Origin: Thermoplasmata archaeon
GTDB taxonomy: Archaea > Thermoplasmatota > Thermoplasmata > Thermoplasmatales > Thermoplasmataceae
Assembly: GCA_021819605.1 (NCBI GenBank)
Contig: JAKAQT010000006.1
Span: forward strand, 1 to 23,646
DNA: 23,646 nt
Direction: 5' to 3'
The notes beneath the pieces are model-generated. The model saw only the letters and a program-made list of their open reading frames with translations. It was not told the origin of the DNA and ran no database searches. Both the position numbers and the translations under genes were made by a program. Positions 7,794-15,200 of this stretch are shown in pieces; the stretch's first letter is position 1; every line of letters begins with the position of its first letter.

Positions 7794-8567
7794 ATGAATG
7801 ACGGGGATTTTATCAGAATCAACTTCGAGATGTACGTTGGGGAAGACAAGAAATTAGTATCAACGAACAACGAACAGCTAGCTAAGGACAATGGCATATA
7901 TGATGAGAATACAAAGTACAAGGAAACAGTGCTCATTGTGGGATCAGACGTACTCTTCAAGGAGGTTAACGAATCCCTGAAACAGGCTGAAACCGGAAAG
8001 GAGTATGAGGTTTCCATAAAGGCAGAGGATGCCTATGGCCTGAGGGACCCCAAGAACATAAAGGTACACACGGTGAGGGAATTCCAGAGACAGAAGATTG
8101 ACCCTGTACCCGGACAGGAAGTATCCATAGGGGGAAGACGGGGCAAGGTAATATCCGTTACACCAGGAAGAGTTCTTGTTGATTATAATCATCAGTGGGC
8201 TGGAAAGCCGGTCCTGTACAAATACACTGTACTTGGAGTTGTGGATCAGGTGCCGGACAAGGTCCGTGCGCTCATAGATTATAACTACAATGTGGATTCA
8301 GGCGAGTTCAGCGTTGAGGAGAACGGGGACGTAATTTCCATTTCAGTGCCTGAAAAGACCAAGTTTGACGTTGCCTGGCTTGAGGCCAAATTCAGGCTTG
8401 TTTCAGATATCAGAAAATATGTTCCGGGAAAAGACTTAGAAATAAGGGAGAGTTACAAGAGAGAAGAGACGCCCAAGCCTGAGGAAAAGCCCGCTGAACC
8501 TACTGAGGCTGCTTCTGAGGAAAAAAATCAGGAAGAGGCCGGGGTTGAACAGAAGAACCCTGAGTAA
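7794..8567 (+). CDS. FKBP-type peptidyl-prolyl cis-trans isomerase, long archaeal form
   Basis: Catalyses proline isomerisation and probably acts as a folding chaperone in the cytoplasm. The protein has 257 residues. The N-terminal part (about 1-155) looks like an FKBP domain with an inserted flap, as in SlyD-like and archaeal 26-28 kDa FKBPs; typical stretches are GKEYEVSIKAEDAYG and LVDYNHQWAGKPVLYKYTV. A second domain (about 156-220) follows, then a highly charged Glu/Pro/Lys tail from about 222. There is no signal peptide. ATG 7794 is preferred over TTG 7791 because of the ribosome site GGTGA at 7783-7787. Its 3' end overlaps or abuts the methyltransferase frame. Confidence 0.9.
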   Translation: MNDGDFIRINFEMYVGEDKKLVSTNNEQLAKDNGIYDENTKYKETVLIVGSDVLFKEVNESLKQAETGKEYEVSIKAEDAYGLRDPKNIKVHTVREFQRQKIDPVPGQEVSIGGRRGKVISVTPGRVLVDYNHQWAGKPVLYKYTVLGVVDQVPDKVRALIDYNYNVDSGEFSVEENGDVISISVPEKTKFDVAWLEAKFRLVSDIRKYVPGKDLEIRESYKREETPKPEEKPAEPTEAASEEKNQEEAGVEQKNPE

Positions 8568-8628
8568 GTCTGAACTGAAGGAAAAGAAAGAGAATTTTAT
8601 CCAGAACTTTTCCACAGCACTCAGGCAG

Positions 8629-9354
8629 ATGTCAGAAATGGTCTGTGTTGTGCTTGTGGAACCTGAAATTCAGGGAAATATTGGTGCTGTGGCCAGGCTT
8701 CTCAGAAATGCCGGCTTGTATGATCTGCGCATAGTGAATGGCCCTGATATAGATGATGAAGCCCTTGCAAGATCAATGGGCGGTAAGGATATACTCTTAT
8801 CTGCCAGAAGATTCACTTCATTCAGGGAATCAGTTGCGGACTGCACTGTTGTTGCCGCTACGTCCAGCGAACAGACGTTAAGCGACAGGAAGTTCAGGAG
8901 GCTCCCTGTTACTCCATGGGATTTCTGGAACATCCATCCTCCCGGGAAGGAGAAAATAGCACTTGTATTTGGCAGGGAAGCTGATGGATTGCGGAACACC
9001 GAGATTGAGGTATGCAATGCCTTTGTGCACATCCCCGGGAATCCAGAATATCCTGTGTACAATCTATCACATGCAGTATCCATAATACTATACGAAATGC
9101 TGAAGCATTTACCGGAATCCGACCCGAACATACCTGATCCTGCTACCGGTGAAGAAATGGAACTTATCAACAGCAAGATACAGGAGATAATGGAAAAATA
9201 CGGATATCCGGATTACAAAATGCAGAATAGCCTGATAATGATAAGGAGAATACTGGCCAGATCCGCCATAACTGAATCCGAATTCTACAAACTGATGGGA
9301 ATCCTGAGATTCGTGCTGGCACCATGGAGCGAAAATAATGAAGTCGACTCTTAG
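8629..9354 (+). CDS. TrmJ/SpoU-family RNA 2'-O-methyltransferase
   Basis: Probably a SAM-dependent tRNA 2'-O-methyltransferase; the archaeal TrmJ group modifies position 32 of the anticodon loop. The SPOUT knot motifs are visible: VLVEPEIQGNIGAVARLLRNAG at the N-terminus (motif 1), LVFGREADGL (motif 2), and VYNLSHAVSIILYE (motif 3). A helical C-terminal extension of about 80 residues follows, as in TrmJ. The frame is open from TTG 8545, inside the FKBP gene. ATG 8629 is chosen because family similarity begins just after it and TTTTAT at 8595-8600 could serve as a TATA box; ATG 8638 is equally possible and TTG 8545 less so. Substrate position is inferred from family, not seen. Confidence 0.87.
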   Translation: MSEMVCVVLVEPEIQGNIGAVARLLRNAGLYDLRIVNGPDIDDEALARSMGGKDILLSARRFTSFRESVADCTVVAATSSEQTLSDRKFRRLPVTPWDFWNIHPPGKEKIALVFGREADGLRNTEIEVCNAFVHIPGNPEYPVYNLSHAVSIILYEMLKHLPESDPNIPDPATGEEMELINSKIQEIMEKYGYPDYKMQNSLIMIRRILARSAITESEFYKLMGILRFVLAPWSENNEVDS

Positions 9355-9379
9355 CACCATTGATGAAAGCTTGAGAAAA

Positions 9380-9390
9380 CTTTTATTATG
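9380..9390 (+). promoter_or_regulatory. TATA box for the rpl18e-rpl13-rps9-rpoN-tRNA unit
   Basis: CTTTTATTATG lies between the methyltransferase gene and rpl18e. A start about 26 bases downstream gives a leader of roughly 15 bases before ATG 9426. It implies that this half of the ribosomal cluster is transcribed from its own promoter. Confidence 0.55.
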
Positions 9391-9425
9391 GATTCACAAT
9401 GCGGAGAGAGTATCGGTAGAATACC

Positions 9426-9794
9426 ATGTCAATTAAATCTAACAACAAGGAAAGTACTGTCCTGAAGGAAACTGTTGACGAACTCCTGAAGGTTTCACGG
9501 GAAAACAGTTCAGTGTTCTGGAGAGACGTAGCAAAAAGAATCAACTCCCGGAGAAAATCATATGCCAGCGTAAACGTGGGAAAGATTGATAAGCTGGCCA
9601 ATGACGGCGACATCATAGTAGTCCCAGGATCACTTCTAGGATCAGGCTATTTCGAAAGAAAGGTCACCATAGCAGCCCTCAAGGCATCAAGGGGTGCAAT
9701 CCAGAAGCTAAGTGATTGTGGCGCAGAGTTCAAGAGTCTTGTTGATGTTGCCCATGAAAATCCGAAAGGGACAGGCATCAGGATAGTGGGGTGA
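9426..9794 (+). CDS. rpl18e: Ribosomal protein L18e (eL18)
   Basis: Large-subunit ribosomal protein shared by archaea and eukaryotes. The 122-residue protein has the normal length. Family stretches are the RRKSYASVNVGKIDKLA segment, VVPGSLLGSG and KVTIAALKAS. It is the first gene of the L18e-L13-S9-RpoN set and overlaps rpl13 by 4 bases (GTGA). In many archaea it directly follows rpoD; here rpoD is about 11 kb away on the other strand. Confidence 0.95.
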   Translation: MSIKSNNKESTVLKETVDELLKVSRENSSVFWRDVAKRINSRRKSYASVNVGKIDKLANDGDIIVVPGSLLGSGYFERKVTIAALKASRGAIQKLSDCGAEFKSLVDVAHENPKGTGIRIVG

Positions 9795-10213
9795 TCATGC
9801 TGAAGATTATAGACGGGACTAACCTTATTTACGGCAGGCTTTCCGCCCATGTGGCTAAAGAGCTGCTCAAGGGAGAGGAAGTTGTCATTGTAAATGCCAA
9901 AAATGTTGCTGTGACCGGATCAGAGGAATTTGTACTGAAAAAATTCAGGGAAAGGCTTGACATTGGAAGCGTGAGAAAGGGTCCGTACTATCCAAGGACG
10001 TCCAACCAGATCCTGAGGAGATCCATTGGAGACATGCTTCCCAAGAAAAAGACCACTGGAAAGGATGCGCTTTCAAGATGCCTTGTGTTCAGCAGTGTTC
10101 CCAAAGAATATGCCGGCAAGGACATGGAAACCGTAGAGGAAGTCAAGAATTCCAAGGTCAGCGGCTTCGTTACCCTTGGCAAGGTAGCGGAGAGACTTGG
10201 AGGCAAGTATTAA
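9791..10213 (+). CDS. rpl13: Ribosomal protein L13 (uL13)
   Basis: Large-subunit ribosomal protein. It is 140 residues with the archaeal hallmarks IDGTNLIYGRLSAHVAK, RKGPYYPRTSNQILRR and IGDMLPKKKTTGKDA. GTG 9791 is chosen because it overlaps the rpl18e stop as GTGA and has AGGAT six bases upstream. ATG 9797, two codons later, is the alternative and would have its ribosome site too close. It is followed by rps9 after a single base. Confidence 0.95.
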   Translation: MIMLKIIDGTNLIYGRLSAHVAKELLKGEEVVIVNAKNVAVTGSEEFVLKKFRERLDIGSVRKGPYYPRTSNQILRRSIGDMLPKKKTTGKDALSRCLVFSSVPKEYAGKDMETVEEVKNSKVSGFVTLGKVAERLGGKY

Positions 10214-10214
10214 A

Positions 10215-10622
10215 ATGAAAGGACAAAACGTAGTAGTAACCTCAGGCAAGAGGAAAACTGCCATAGCCAGGGCCGTTACCAAGAAAGGGAACGGACAGGT
10301 GACAATAAATGGGTATCCTGTGGAATTTCACCCGGTTCAGATTCTCAGGCAGAAGATCGAGGAACCCCTCCTTATAATAGGAGAAAGGGCCAATGAAGTG
10401 AACATTGACGTAAAGGTTGCCGGGGGAGGAATGACCGGCCAGGCCGATGCTTCAAGAACTGCCATTGCAAAGGGGATTGTGAAGTTCCTTAAGGATGATA
10501 AGATTGAGGAGATGTTCAGACAGTACGATAGAACTCTTCTTGTAAATGACATAAGGAGAAAGATGCCAAAGAAACCCTCAGGAAAGGGTGCCCGAGCAAA
10601 GAGGCAGAAGTCCTACAGGTGA
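10215..10622 (+). CDS. rps9: Ribosomal protein S9 (uS9)
   Basis: Small-subunit protein whose C-terminal tail reaches the P-site tRNA. The 135-residue sequence has VVTSGKRKTAIARA at the start, GGGMTGQADASRTAIAKG in the middle and ends in the canonical basic tail KRQKSYR. ATG 10215 is used, with GGAGG at 10199-10203 upstream; the frame is open from TTG 10197 inside rpl13, but that adds nothing conserved. It ends 7 bases before rpoN. Confidence 0.96.
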   Translation: MKGQNVVVTSGKRKTAIARAVTKKGNGQVTINGYPVEFHPVQILRQKIEEPLLIIGERANEVNIDVKVAGGGMTGQADASRTAIAKGIVKFLKDDKIEEMFRQYDRTLLVNDIRRKMPKKPSGKGARAKRQKSYR

Positions 10623-10629
10623 TGATTCA

Positions 10630-10848
10630 ATGATTATACCTGTAAGATGTTTCAGCTGCGGAAGGGTAATAGCATCGGATTATGTCAGGTTCAACGAGAA
10701 GATGACGGAGATCAGGGCTTCTGGAAGGGAACCCACTCCTGACGAGATTGCTTCCACAATGGATGATCTCCACCTTCACAGATACTGCTGCAGAAGGATG
10801 ATCCTGTCTCACACTGACCTGATAGATGAAATCCTTCCATTCTCGTGA
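10630..10848 (+). CDS. rpoN: RNA polymerase subunit N (Rpo10)
   Basis: Small zinc-binding subunit of archaeal RNA polymerase, equivalent to eukaryotic RPB10. The 72 residues start with MIIPVRCFSCG (C7, C10) and contain HRYCCRRM (C53, C54), the atypical CX2C...CC zinc site of the family, ending in DLIDEILPF. The loop between the two cysteine pairs is a few residues longer than in many archaea. ATG 10630 has AGGTGA at 10617-10622 upstream. The upstream frame to 10588 lies in rps9 and is not used. The stop codon is directly followed by tRNA-Pro. Confidence 0.96.
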   Translation: MIIPVRCFSCGRVIASDYVRFNEKMTEIRASGREPTPDEIASTMDDLHLHRYCCRRMILSHTDLIDEILPFS

Positions 10849-10924
10849 GGGGCCGTGGGGTAGCTTGGTATCCTACCAGCTTGGGGTGTTGGTAACTTGA
10901 GTTCAAATCTCAACGGCCCCACCA
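10849..10924 (+). tRNA. tRNA-Pro (anticodon GGG), CCA encoded
   Basis: Complete cloverleaf by hand folding. The acceptor stem GGGGCCG (10849-10855) pairs with CGGCCCC (10914-10920). D stem GGGT/ATCC, anticodon stem CCAGC (10876-10880) with GTTGG (10888-10892), loop TTGGGGT with anticodon GGG at 10883-10885. T stem TTGAG/CTCAA encloses TTCAAAT. Discriminator A10921 is followed by an encoded CCA. There is no intron. The first tRNA base is the base right after the rpoN stop codon, so the tRNA must be cut from the mRNA by RNase P. Confidence 0.95.
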
Positions 10925-10943
10925 TATTTCATCATTGATACTG

Positions 10944-10956
10944 TTTTTTTGTTTTT
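10944..10956 (+). terminator. T-tract terminator after tRNA-Pro
   Basis: Seven Ts, one G and five Ts lie about 20 bases after the tRNA CCA end. Archaeal RNA polymerase terminates at such T-runs without needing a hairpin. It ends the rpl18e-to-tRNA unit before the convergent membrane protein genes. The rest of 10957-11061 shows nothing I can name. Confidence 0.6.
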
Positions 10957-11061
10957 AGCTCCTGCAAAATTTTCCAGAACTGCTCACTGTTTAGATTATG
11001 ATTGGAATGCATATCCAGAGTTCCCGATGGTTCTTCATTCAATTTCAGAAAATATTGCGAT

Positions 11062-12177
11062 TCAGATCTGCTGATCTGCCCTGCTGAAATCCAATTGCAG
11101 GATGTTCAGCGGAGCATCGAGCCTCTCATGCAGCAGGAAAACGATGGTCAGCAATATTACAGGCAGAGCTGTATTGGGATCCGTGCCGTACCCTCCAAGA
11201 ACCCCGAAGTCCTGGCCCACAAACCAGACAAACAGAGAAAATATGATTGTCAGTAAAGCGGAAATCTTTGGCCTGATAATCCATAAAATTGCTGTGGCTG
11301 CCATGGCTACCACAAAGGCCAAATTCCACACCATGTCATGGTAATAAAAGCTGAGAGAAATGGCACGTAGCCATTCAGACAGGATCAGCGGTTGTTGATT
11401 GATTACAAGTGAAGATGGTATGTTGAAGAGATTCTCAGCTTTCCAGAATCCATACTGCGGAATGGCCTGAAGGACCGTTGAAATTGTAAAGAGACCTGCC
11501 ATGAAGGCGGCGATATCTCTTTTGAGAGCCCCTGTGTCAGAATAGGATATCAGGAGAATGGATATTACGGCATATATTAGTGCTGATCCCGGAAATCCAG
11601 TCAGATAGGAGGCACCTTTGATGAATATGCCTCCAAAGGCCTCACCCAGAATCCACAGATACAGTGACCACAGGAGGGATATCCAGAGAAATATCCTGAG
11701 GCGCTTCCCCTGTCTGTAAATGAGAATTCCCATGCCTATGAATATCTGGGCCACCCCAGAGATGGCATCCAGAAAGACTGGATGGGACAGCCATAATTCA
11801 ATTGCAGGCCTGAGTACCTGCCCGATGAATGAAGGTGACTGCGAAACTGCCGGATTTATGACGAATGAGACAAAGCCGAATGACATCTCCGGCTGTAGCT
11901 GCAGAACCCCATCAATGACCCAGAGAAATCCGAGGAAGATCCTTATGTAACGATAAGTTCCTTTTTCAGGGGCAGCAGATGCTTCCCTTATTCTTCCTGC
12001 TGCAATTATAAGAGCAATGGAGATTATGAGCCCCAGAGAGGAATAGATATAAAGCTTCACCACAAATGATTCAGGCATGACGAAGAAACGGAAATCCTGA
12101 GCTAAGATTATTGCCAGAAATAAGGCAGCAATAACAGCGAATATTCCCTCAATGAGGTATGCGGCAATTCGTTTCAT
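11062..12177 (-). CDS. Polytopic membrane protein with internal duplication, unknown function
   Basis: 371 residues with about nine or ten hydrophobic segments (for example 9-28, 41-62, 80-93, 140-155, 162-178, 198-212, 284-302, 305-320, 336-349). Two halves are recognisably similar: VLQLQP at 91-96 and VLQAIP at 235-240; WILGEAFGG at 175-183 and WFVGQDFGV at 318-326; PGSAL at 196-200 and PNTAL at 334-338, at near-constant offset of about 140. I do not recognise a characterised family. ATG 12177 has GGAGG nine bases upstream. It lies 60 bases after the DUF5808-type gene on the same strand, so it is probably part of the GntR-controlled group. Transport or sensing roles would be speculation. 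Confidence 0.75.
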   Translation of the reverse strand: MKRIAAYLIEGIFAVIAALFLAIILAQDFRFFVMPESFVVKLYIYSSLGLIISIALIIAAGRIREASAAPEKGTYRYIRIFLGFLWVIDGVLQLQPEMSFGFVSFVINPAVSQSPSFIGQVLRPAIELWLSHPVFLDAISGVAQIFIGMGILIYRQGKRLRIFLWISLLWSLYLWILGEAFGGIFIKGASYLTGFPGSALIYAVISILLISYSDTGALKRDIAAFMAGLFTISTVLQAIPQYGFWKAENLFNIPSSLVINQQPLILSEWLRAISLSFYYHDMVWNLAFVVAMAATAILWIIRPKISALLTIIFSLFVWFVGQDFGVLGGYGTDPNTALPVILLTIVFLLHERLDAPLNILQLDFSRADQQI

Positions 12178-12237
12178 AAATACCCGCCTCCAGTGAATTC
12201 TGCCTTATTAGGTTCATGGCGATCAAGGCATTCAATG

Positions 12238-13335
12238 TCACACCACAGGCCCTAGAACAAGCCATGCCAGAGAGGCCATGAGGATGAGTATTGCAATTTT
12301 AATGAAAGGGTTGCCGTAATTAACCGTATAACCTATACCGAACCTTTTTGGAACAATTACAGACGGATCATCACGGTTATAGTATATCATGCCAGCCTTC
12401 CAGAATGAGTCGTCATCCCTGTTCATCACGCGCCTGGGAGCTGCCGATTCCACATTCATCTGGCCCGGGAAGCGATACCTCATCCTTGACACTATTGCAA
12501 CCACAAGGATCAGACCCACCACAGATGGAACAACAGAAAATTCTGTAAAGATTCCTGGAACTATCTGCCACTCAGCCATTCCTGATAGCATGATATCCAC
12601 TTCAACCATTGTAAGAAGAACAGACAGGGCAAAAATCACGCCGAGCCTGTAATGGCGCTGGACTTCCAGGGACCTGTTAAGGTCAGGGTACTCCGGCACA
12701 ACCTTTACTCTGCATAGTGCAAAGACCAGTATGGAATAGATCCCAAGAAATATAAGCTGGGAATATACGGGCATCAGGACCAGCTGAACTGTCTTGTGAG
12801 CGAATGCCACAGGGTCCGCACCGGAAAATTTCACCGGCAGAATTGCATGAAGATAGGGGTACTCTCTCATTGCAATGATGGTCGTGAAAGCGATAACGGT
12901 CAGCGGCATCACAAAATACAGGAGTATGCGCACTGTAGCAGGTCTCTCGGGCGTGAGAACGGCCGGTATCTTCTGTATGTATCCTTCAGTCCATTTTTCA
13001 CTTATCTTTACGCGCCTCAGGAGTTTCCGTGCATCGAGATATACAAGCCACATTGTTAGAATTTCCACCAGTATAAAAAGTGTCGAAAATCCTGCTGATC
13101 CTGTAATAATGGATACAATTAGGCTCGATACCAGAACGATGCCGGAGGTTGCAACAACATGCGCTCTGAATCGCTTTCTTATGGAAAGGTAGGAACGATC
13201 TGCGATCCTTTCCGGCGGAATTCTTACGCCAAACTGCACAGATCTGGGAGTCAGTGATGGCATGATAAAATTTATATATCCAAGTAAAAATATAATTACA
13301 GTTGAATCTGCAACATTAATGAGGTACTGTATCAC
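12238..13335 (-). CDS. DUF5808-type membrane protein
   Basis: 365 residues with about seven hydrophobic segments (12-26, 62-78, 84-100, 136-155, 183-207, 231-250, 268-283, 345-362). Near the N-terminus FGVRIPPERI precedes a basic stretch. Near the C-terminus FWKAGMIYYNRDDPS (311-325) followed by VPKRFGIGYTVNYGNP (328-343) is the signature I associate with DUF5808, found in bacterial membrane proteins that often sit next to GntR repressors. The start is GTG 13335, with GGGAGGT at 13344-13350 on the minus strand, eight bases upstream. It is 22 bases downstream of the GntR gene, so the two are very likely cotranscribed. Function is unknown; stress or cell-envelope roles are only suggested by bacterial context. 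Confidence 0.8.
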   Translation of the reverse strand: MIQYLINVADSTVIIFLLGYINFIMPSLTPRSVQFGVRIPPERIADRSYLSIRKRFRAHVVATSGIVLVSSLIVSIITGSAGFSTLFILVEILTMWLVYLDARKLLRRVKISEKWTEGYIQKIPAVLTPERPATVRILLYFVMPLTVIAFTTIIAMREYPYLHAILPVKFSGADPVAFAHKTVQLVLMPVYSQLIFLGIYSILVFALCRVKVVPEYPDLNRSLEVQRHYRLGVIFALSVLLTMVEVDIMLSGMAEWQIVPGIFTEFSVVPSVVGLILVVAIVSRMRYRFPGQMNVESAAPRRVMNRDDDSFWKAGMIYYNRDDPSVIVPKRFGIGYTVNYGNPFIKIAILILMASLAWLVLGPVV

Positions 13336-13357
13336 AGCTTATACCTCCCGGTTTGAG

Positions 13358-13735
13358 TCAGCTGTTTCCCAGTGCTTCTCTGACAATGTCCAGGATCCTC
13401 ACACTGGTGACTCCACGTGCCTTTGCCTCTTCTATGAGGCTTTTCTCCAGGTCTTCCCAGCGTTTGAGGAACCTGGAATCATCTCCACTGGCCCATTTAT
13501 TTACAAATGTTCTCTTTTTCTTGTCCCGTATGAGAAAACCCTCCTGAACAAGGAGGTCGTATGCTTTGTTGACAGTATGGTAATTTATCCCAAGTGACTT
13601 CGCCAGATCACGGGATGAGAGAAGAACATCACCTGGCTTGAGTTTGCCTGTCTTTATGCCTGATATGACTGACAGCTTGATCTGGGCGTAGAGCGGGGTC
13701 TCCAGTGAATCATCTATTTCAATTATGAATGCCAT
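13358..13735 (-). CDS. GntR-family (YtrA-type) transcriptional regulator
   Basis: 125-residue DNA-binding protein. Residues about 10-75 form the GntR winged helix-turn-helix: TPLYAQIKLSVISGI, KLKPGDVLLSSRDLAKSLG, then NYHTVNKAYDLLVQEG. The short C-terminal part (about 85-125) is helical and lacks a large ligand domain, as in the YtrA subfamily, which dimerises through such a tail. YtrA-type repressors usually control their own operon of membrane proteins, and two membrane protein genes follow here. GntR regulators are common in bacteria and scarcer in archaea, so transfer is plausible. The effector is unknown. Confidence 0.88.
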   Translation of the reverse strand: MAFIIEIDDSLETPLYAQIKLSVISGIKTGKLKPGDVLLSSRDLAKSLGINYHTVNKAYDLLVQEGFLIRDKKKRTFVNKWASGDDSRFLKRWEDLEKSLIEEAKARGVTSVRILDIVREALGNS

Positions 13736-13753
13736 GCCTTTCCCTCAGTTTCC

Positions 13754-13763
13754 TTTATATTAA
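13754..13763 (-). promoter_or_regulatory. TATA box for the GntR operon
   Basis: On the minus strand the stretch reads TTAATATAAA, centred about 23 bases before the GntR ATG, so the transcript is probably leaderless. The AT-rich surroundings (roughly 13753-13770) would be a natural place for autorepressor binding, but no convincing palindrome stands out. Confidence 0.5.
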
Positions 13764-13820
13764 ATAATTTTCTGGCATATAACAGTTACCGACGGGCATT
13801 GGTTTCCGGATCGCCGCCTA

Positions 13821-14381
13821 TTAATTCATATTCTTTGGCCTGAGCACAGCCCCAAGAGCTGTGGCAACTATTCCAACCAGTATCATCGCCAGCCCTGCCA
13901 CGTATAACGTGCCCATGAATGAGACCAGGCCATAGTCGCTTATTATTGTATAGTTGATGCTTGAAGATGAATTCCCAAAATAAACAACATAATAGTGACC
14001 CGCAGACACAACATATGAATGGGTTGCAACACCGCTCACTGTAAGGTTTAGCACTTCATGGATATTATACAGCCCTATGTTGGATGCATTGACAATGGAA
14101 AGGTGCGATGCATCTATGAGATAGGTGCTGACGCCCTGCATAGATATCTCTGACTGCCCTGTGATGCTCAGTTCTGGCGATACGTATTCTCCAGCGGCGA
14201 ATGAGCTCATTTTGTCATAAGTCCTGATATGTGGCTTTTCAAGTTCAGGCATTGAGGCTGCCATAACTAGCCCTGCCACCAGTATTGCAAGACCTATAAT
14301 CAGAAGTATCTTCCTCAATTCCCTGCATGATTGGCTGTTCACATAAATATCATGCTGTCGGGTTTGGGCCATACATTCCAT
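13821..14381 (-). CDS. Membrane-anchored extracytoplasmic protein, unknown function
   Basis: 186 residues. A hydrophobic segment at about 25-43 and another at about 158-179 flank a domain of some 110 residues rich in Ser, Thr, Tyr and Val. That domain has four N-glycosylation sequons (NAS, NLT, NSS, NYT), consistent with exposure at the surface. The C-terminus is short and basic. I recognise no family. ATG 14381 is used; ATG 14372, three codons later, is equally possible. A TATA-like AATATATG on the minus strand around 14416-14423 could drive it. The gene points towards the GntR operon in the same orientation but is separated from it by 85 bases. Confidence 0.7.
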   Translation of the reverse strand: MECMAQTRQHDIYVNSQSCRELRKILLIIGLAILVAGLVMAASMPELEKPHIRTYDKMSSFAAGEYVSPELSITGQSEISMQGVSTYLIDASHLSIVNASNIGLYNIHEVLNLTVSGVATHSYVVSAGHYYVVYFGNSSSSINYTIISDYGLVSFMGTLYVAGLAMILVGIVATALGAVLRPKNMN

Positions 14382-14415
14382 CTAGATTCAAACAATTGTC
14401 CACGGTAAATTGCAG

Positions 14416-14423
14416 CATATATT
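14416..14423 (-). promoter_or_regulatory. Possible TATA box for the 186-residue membrane protein
   Basis: Minus-strand AATATATG lies about 38 bases before ATG 14381, which would give a short leader of about a dozen bases. It shares an intergenic region of roughly 120 bases with the promoter of the divergent CDGSH gene. Confidence 0.4.
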
Positions 14424-14468
14424 GACGGTTGACAATCTCAGGGGCGCATTTCGGGTAGAGGATAATGG

Positions 14469-14476
14469 TTTATTAG
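14469..14476 (+). promoter_or_regulatory. TATA box for the CDGSH protein gene
   Basis: TTTATTAG is centred about 32 bases before ATG 14505 and 20 bases before ATG 14493. Either start would give a nearly leaderless transcript. Confidence 0.45.
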
Positions 14477-14504
14477 GTTGAAACCATGTCAAATGGGATA
14501 TAAG

Positions 14505-14714
14505 ATGGCAAGACTGGTACTGCATGAAAGAAACCACCCCTATGTGGTGAAAGTTGGAGATCAGGAACTGCACCTGTGCGCATGTGGACTTTCCAAGAAT
14601 AAGCCATACTGCGATGGCACTCATAAGAAGACGCTGGACGAAAAGGCTGACACATATATCTACGATGAGCAGGGGAACAGGGTAAAGGTAACCTCATTCT
14701 ATAAGATGGATTGA
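14505..14714 (+). CDS. CDGSH iron-sulfur domain protein
   Basis: A 69-residue protein with the CDGSH signature C-X-C-X2-S-X3-P-X-C-D-G-X-H: C25, C27, S30, P34, C36, D37, G38 and H40. These three Cys and one His bind a redox-active, acid-labile [2Fe-2S] cluster in the mitoNEET family. There is no transmembrane anchor, so it is a soluble single-domain form. ATG 14505 begins the conserved MARLV segment; ATG 14493 and TTG 14478 in the same frame are alternatives. It converges with the peroxiredoxin gene, with only five bases between the two stops, which hints at a redox-related neighbourhood but not at co-regulation. Confidence 0.9.
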   Translation: MARLVLHERNHPYVVKVGDQELHLCACGLSKNKPYCDGTHKKTLDEKADTYIYDEQGNRVKVTSFYKMD

Positions 14715-14719
14715 ACCCC

Positions 14720-15160
14720 TCAATTTTTTTCAAGAGCAAGTCTGGCTTCCCTGACGTGATTCGCGGCATTCATCTGGGAGTTATAGGTGTGTACGATCTT
14801 TCCATTAACAATTACAAATGATATTCTCGGGGGTATAAGAAAACCCTTGGCCCCGTACATCGACCGGATTTTCTGATCCGGATCTGATACAAGCTTGAAA
14901 GGAAGTTTTCTGTGTTCCTTGAACTTTTTGTGGGATTCCACAGAATCTGAGCTAACGCCGATGATTGTGCAGTCGAGCTTGCGGAACTCATCCCATTTGT
15001 CTCTGAAGGCACATGCTTCGGCTGTGCAACCAGGAGTTTCATCTTTGGGATAGAAGTAGAGAACAACTTTCCCTCTTGAATAGTCGGAAAACCTGATATG
15101 ATTGCCTTCATCATCTATTGCTTCAAAATCTGGTGCATCTTCACCTATGGATAGTGGCAT
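14720..15160 (-). CDS. bcp: Thiol peroxiredoxin, Bcp/PrxQ type
   Basis: Reduces hydrogen peroxide and organic hydroperoxides. It is 146 residues, typical for the family. The active site DETPGCTAEACAFRD contains the peroxidatic C45 and, five residues later, the resolving C50 of the alpha-2 PrxQ type. The start GEDAPDF and the thioredoxin-fold strand VVLYFYPKD are conserved. There is no signal peptide. ATG 15160 lies 25 bases after ATTTAAATA on the minus strand, so the mRNA is leaderless. Confidence 0.95.
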   Translation of the reverse strand: MPLSIGEDAPDFEAIDDEGNHIRFSDYSRGKVVLYFYPKDETPGCTAEACAFRDKWDEFRKLDCTIIGVSSDSVESHKKFKEHRKLPFKLVSDPDQKIRSMYGAKGFLIPPRISFVIVNGKIVHTYNSQMNAANHVREARLALEKN

Positions 15161-15180
15161 GGCAAATCATGCTTCTCCAC

Positions 15181-15189
15181 TATTTAAAT
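15181..15189 (-). promoter_or_regulatory. TATA box for bcp, leaderless
   Basis: Minus-strand ATTTAAATA is centred 25 bases before ATG 15160, with no ribosome site between, matching a leaderless archaeal promoter. Confidence 0.6.
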
Positions 15190-15200
15190 TAATGCGCGCA

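Noticed and set aside
10849..10924. tRNA-Pro as an attachment site for an integrated element
   Set aside because: No integrase gene and no repeated tRNA 3' end were seen downstream, although the accessory GntR genes lie next to it.
11002..11344. Plus-strand open frames near the tRNA downstream region, considered as small genes
   Set aside because: They overlap the membrane protein gene in antisense, lack promoters and ribosome sites, and show no motifs.
13262..13597. Plus-strand open frames opposite the GntR gene, considered as a toxin-antitoxin pair
   Set aside because: They are antisense to the GntR coding region, and nothing in their sequence resembles known toxins or antitoxins.
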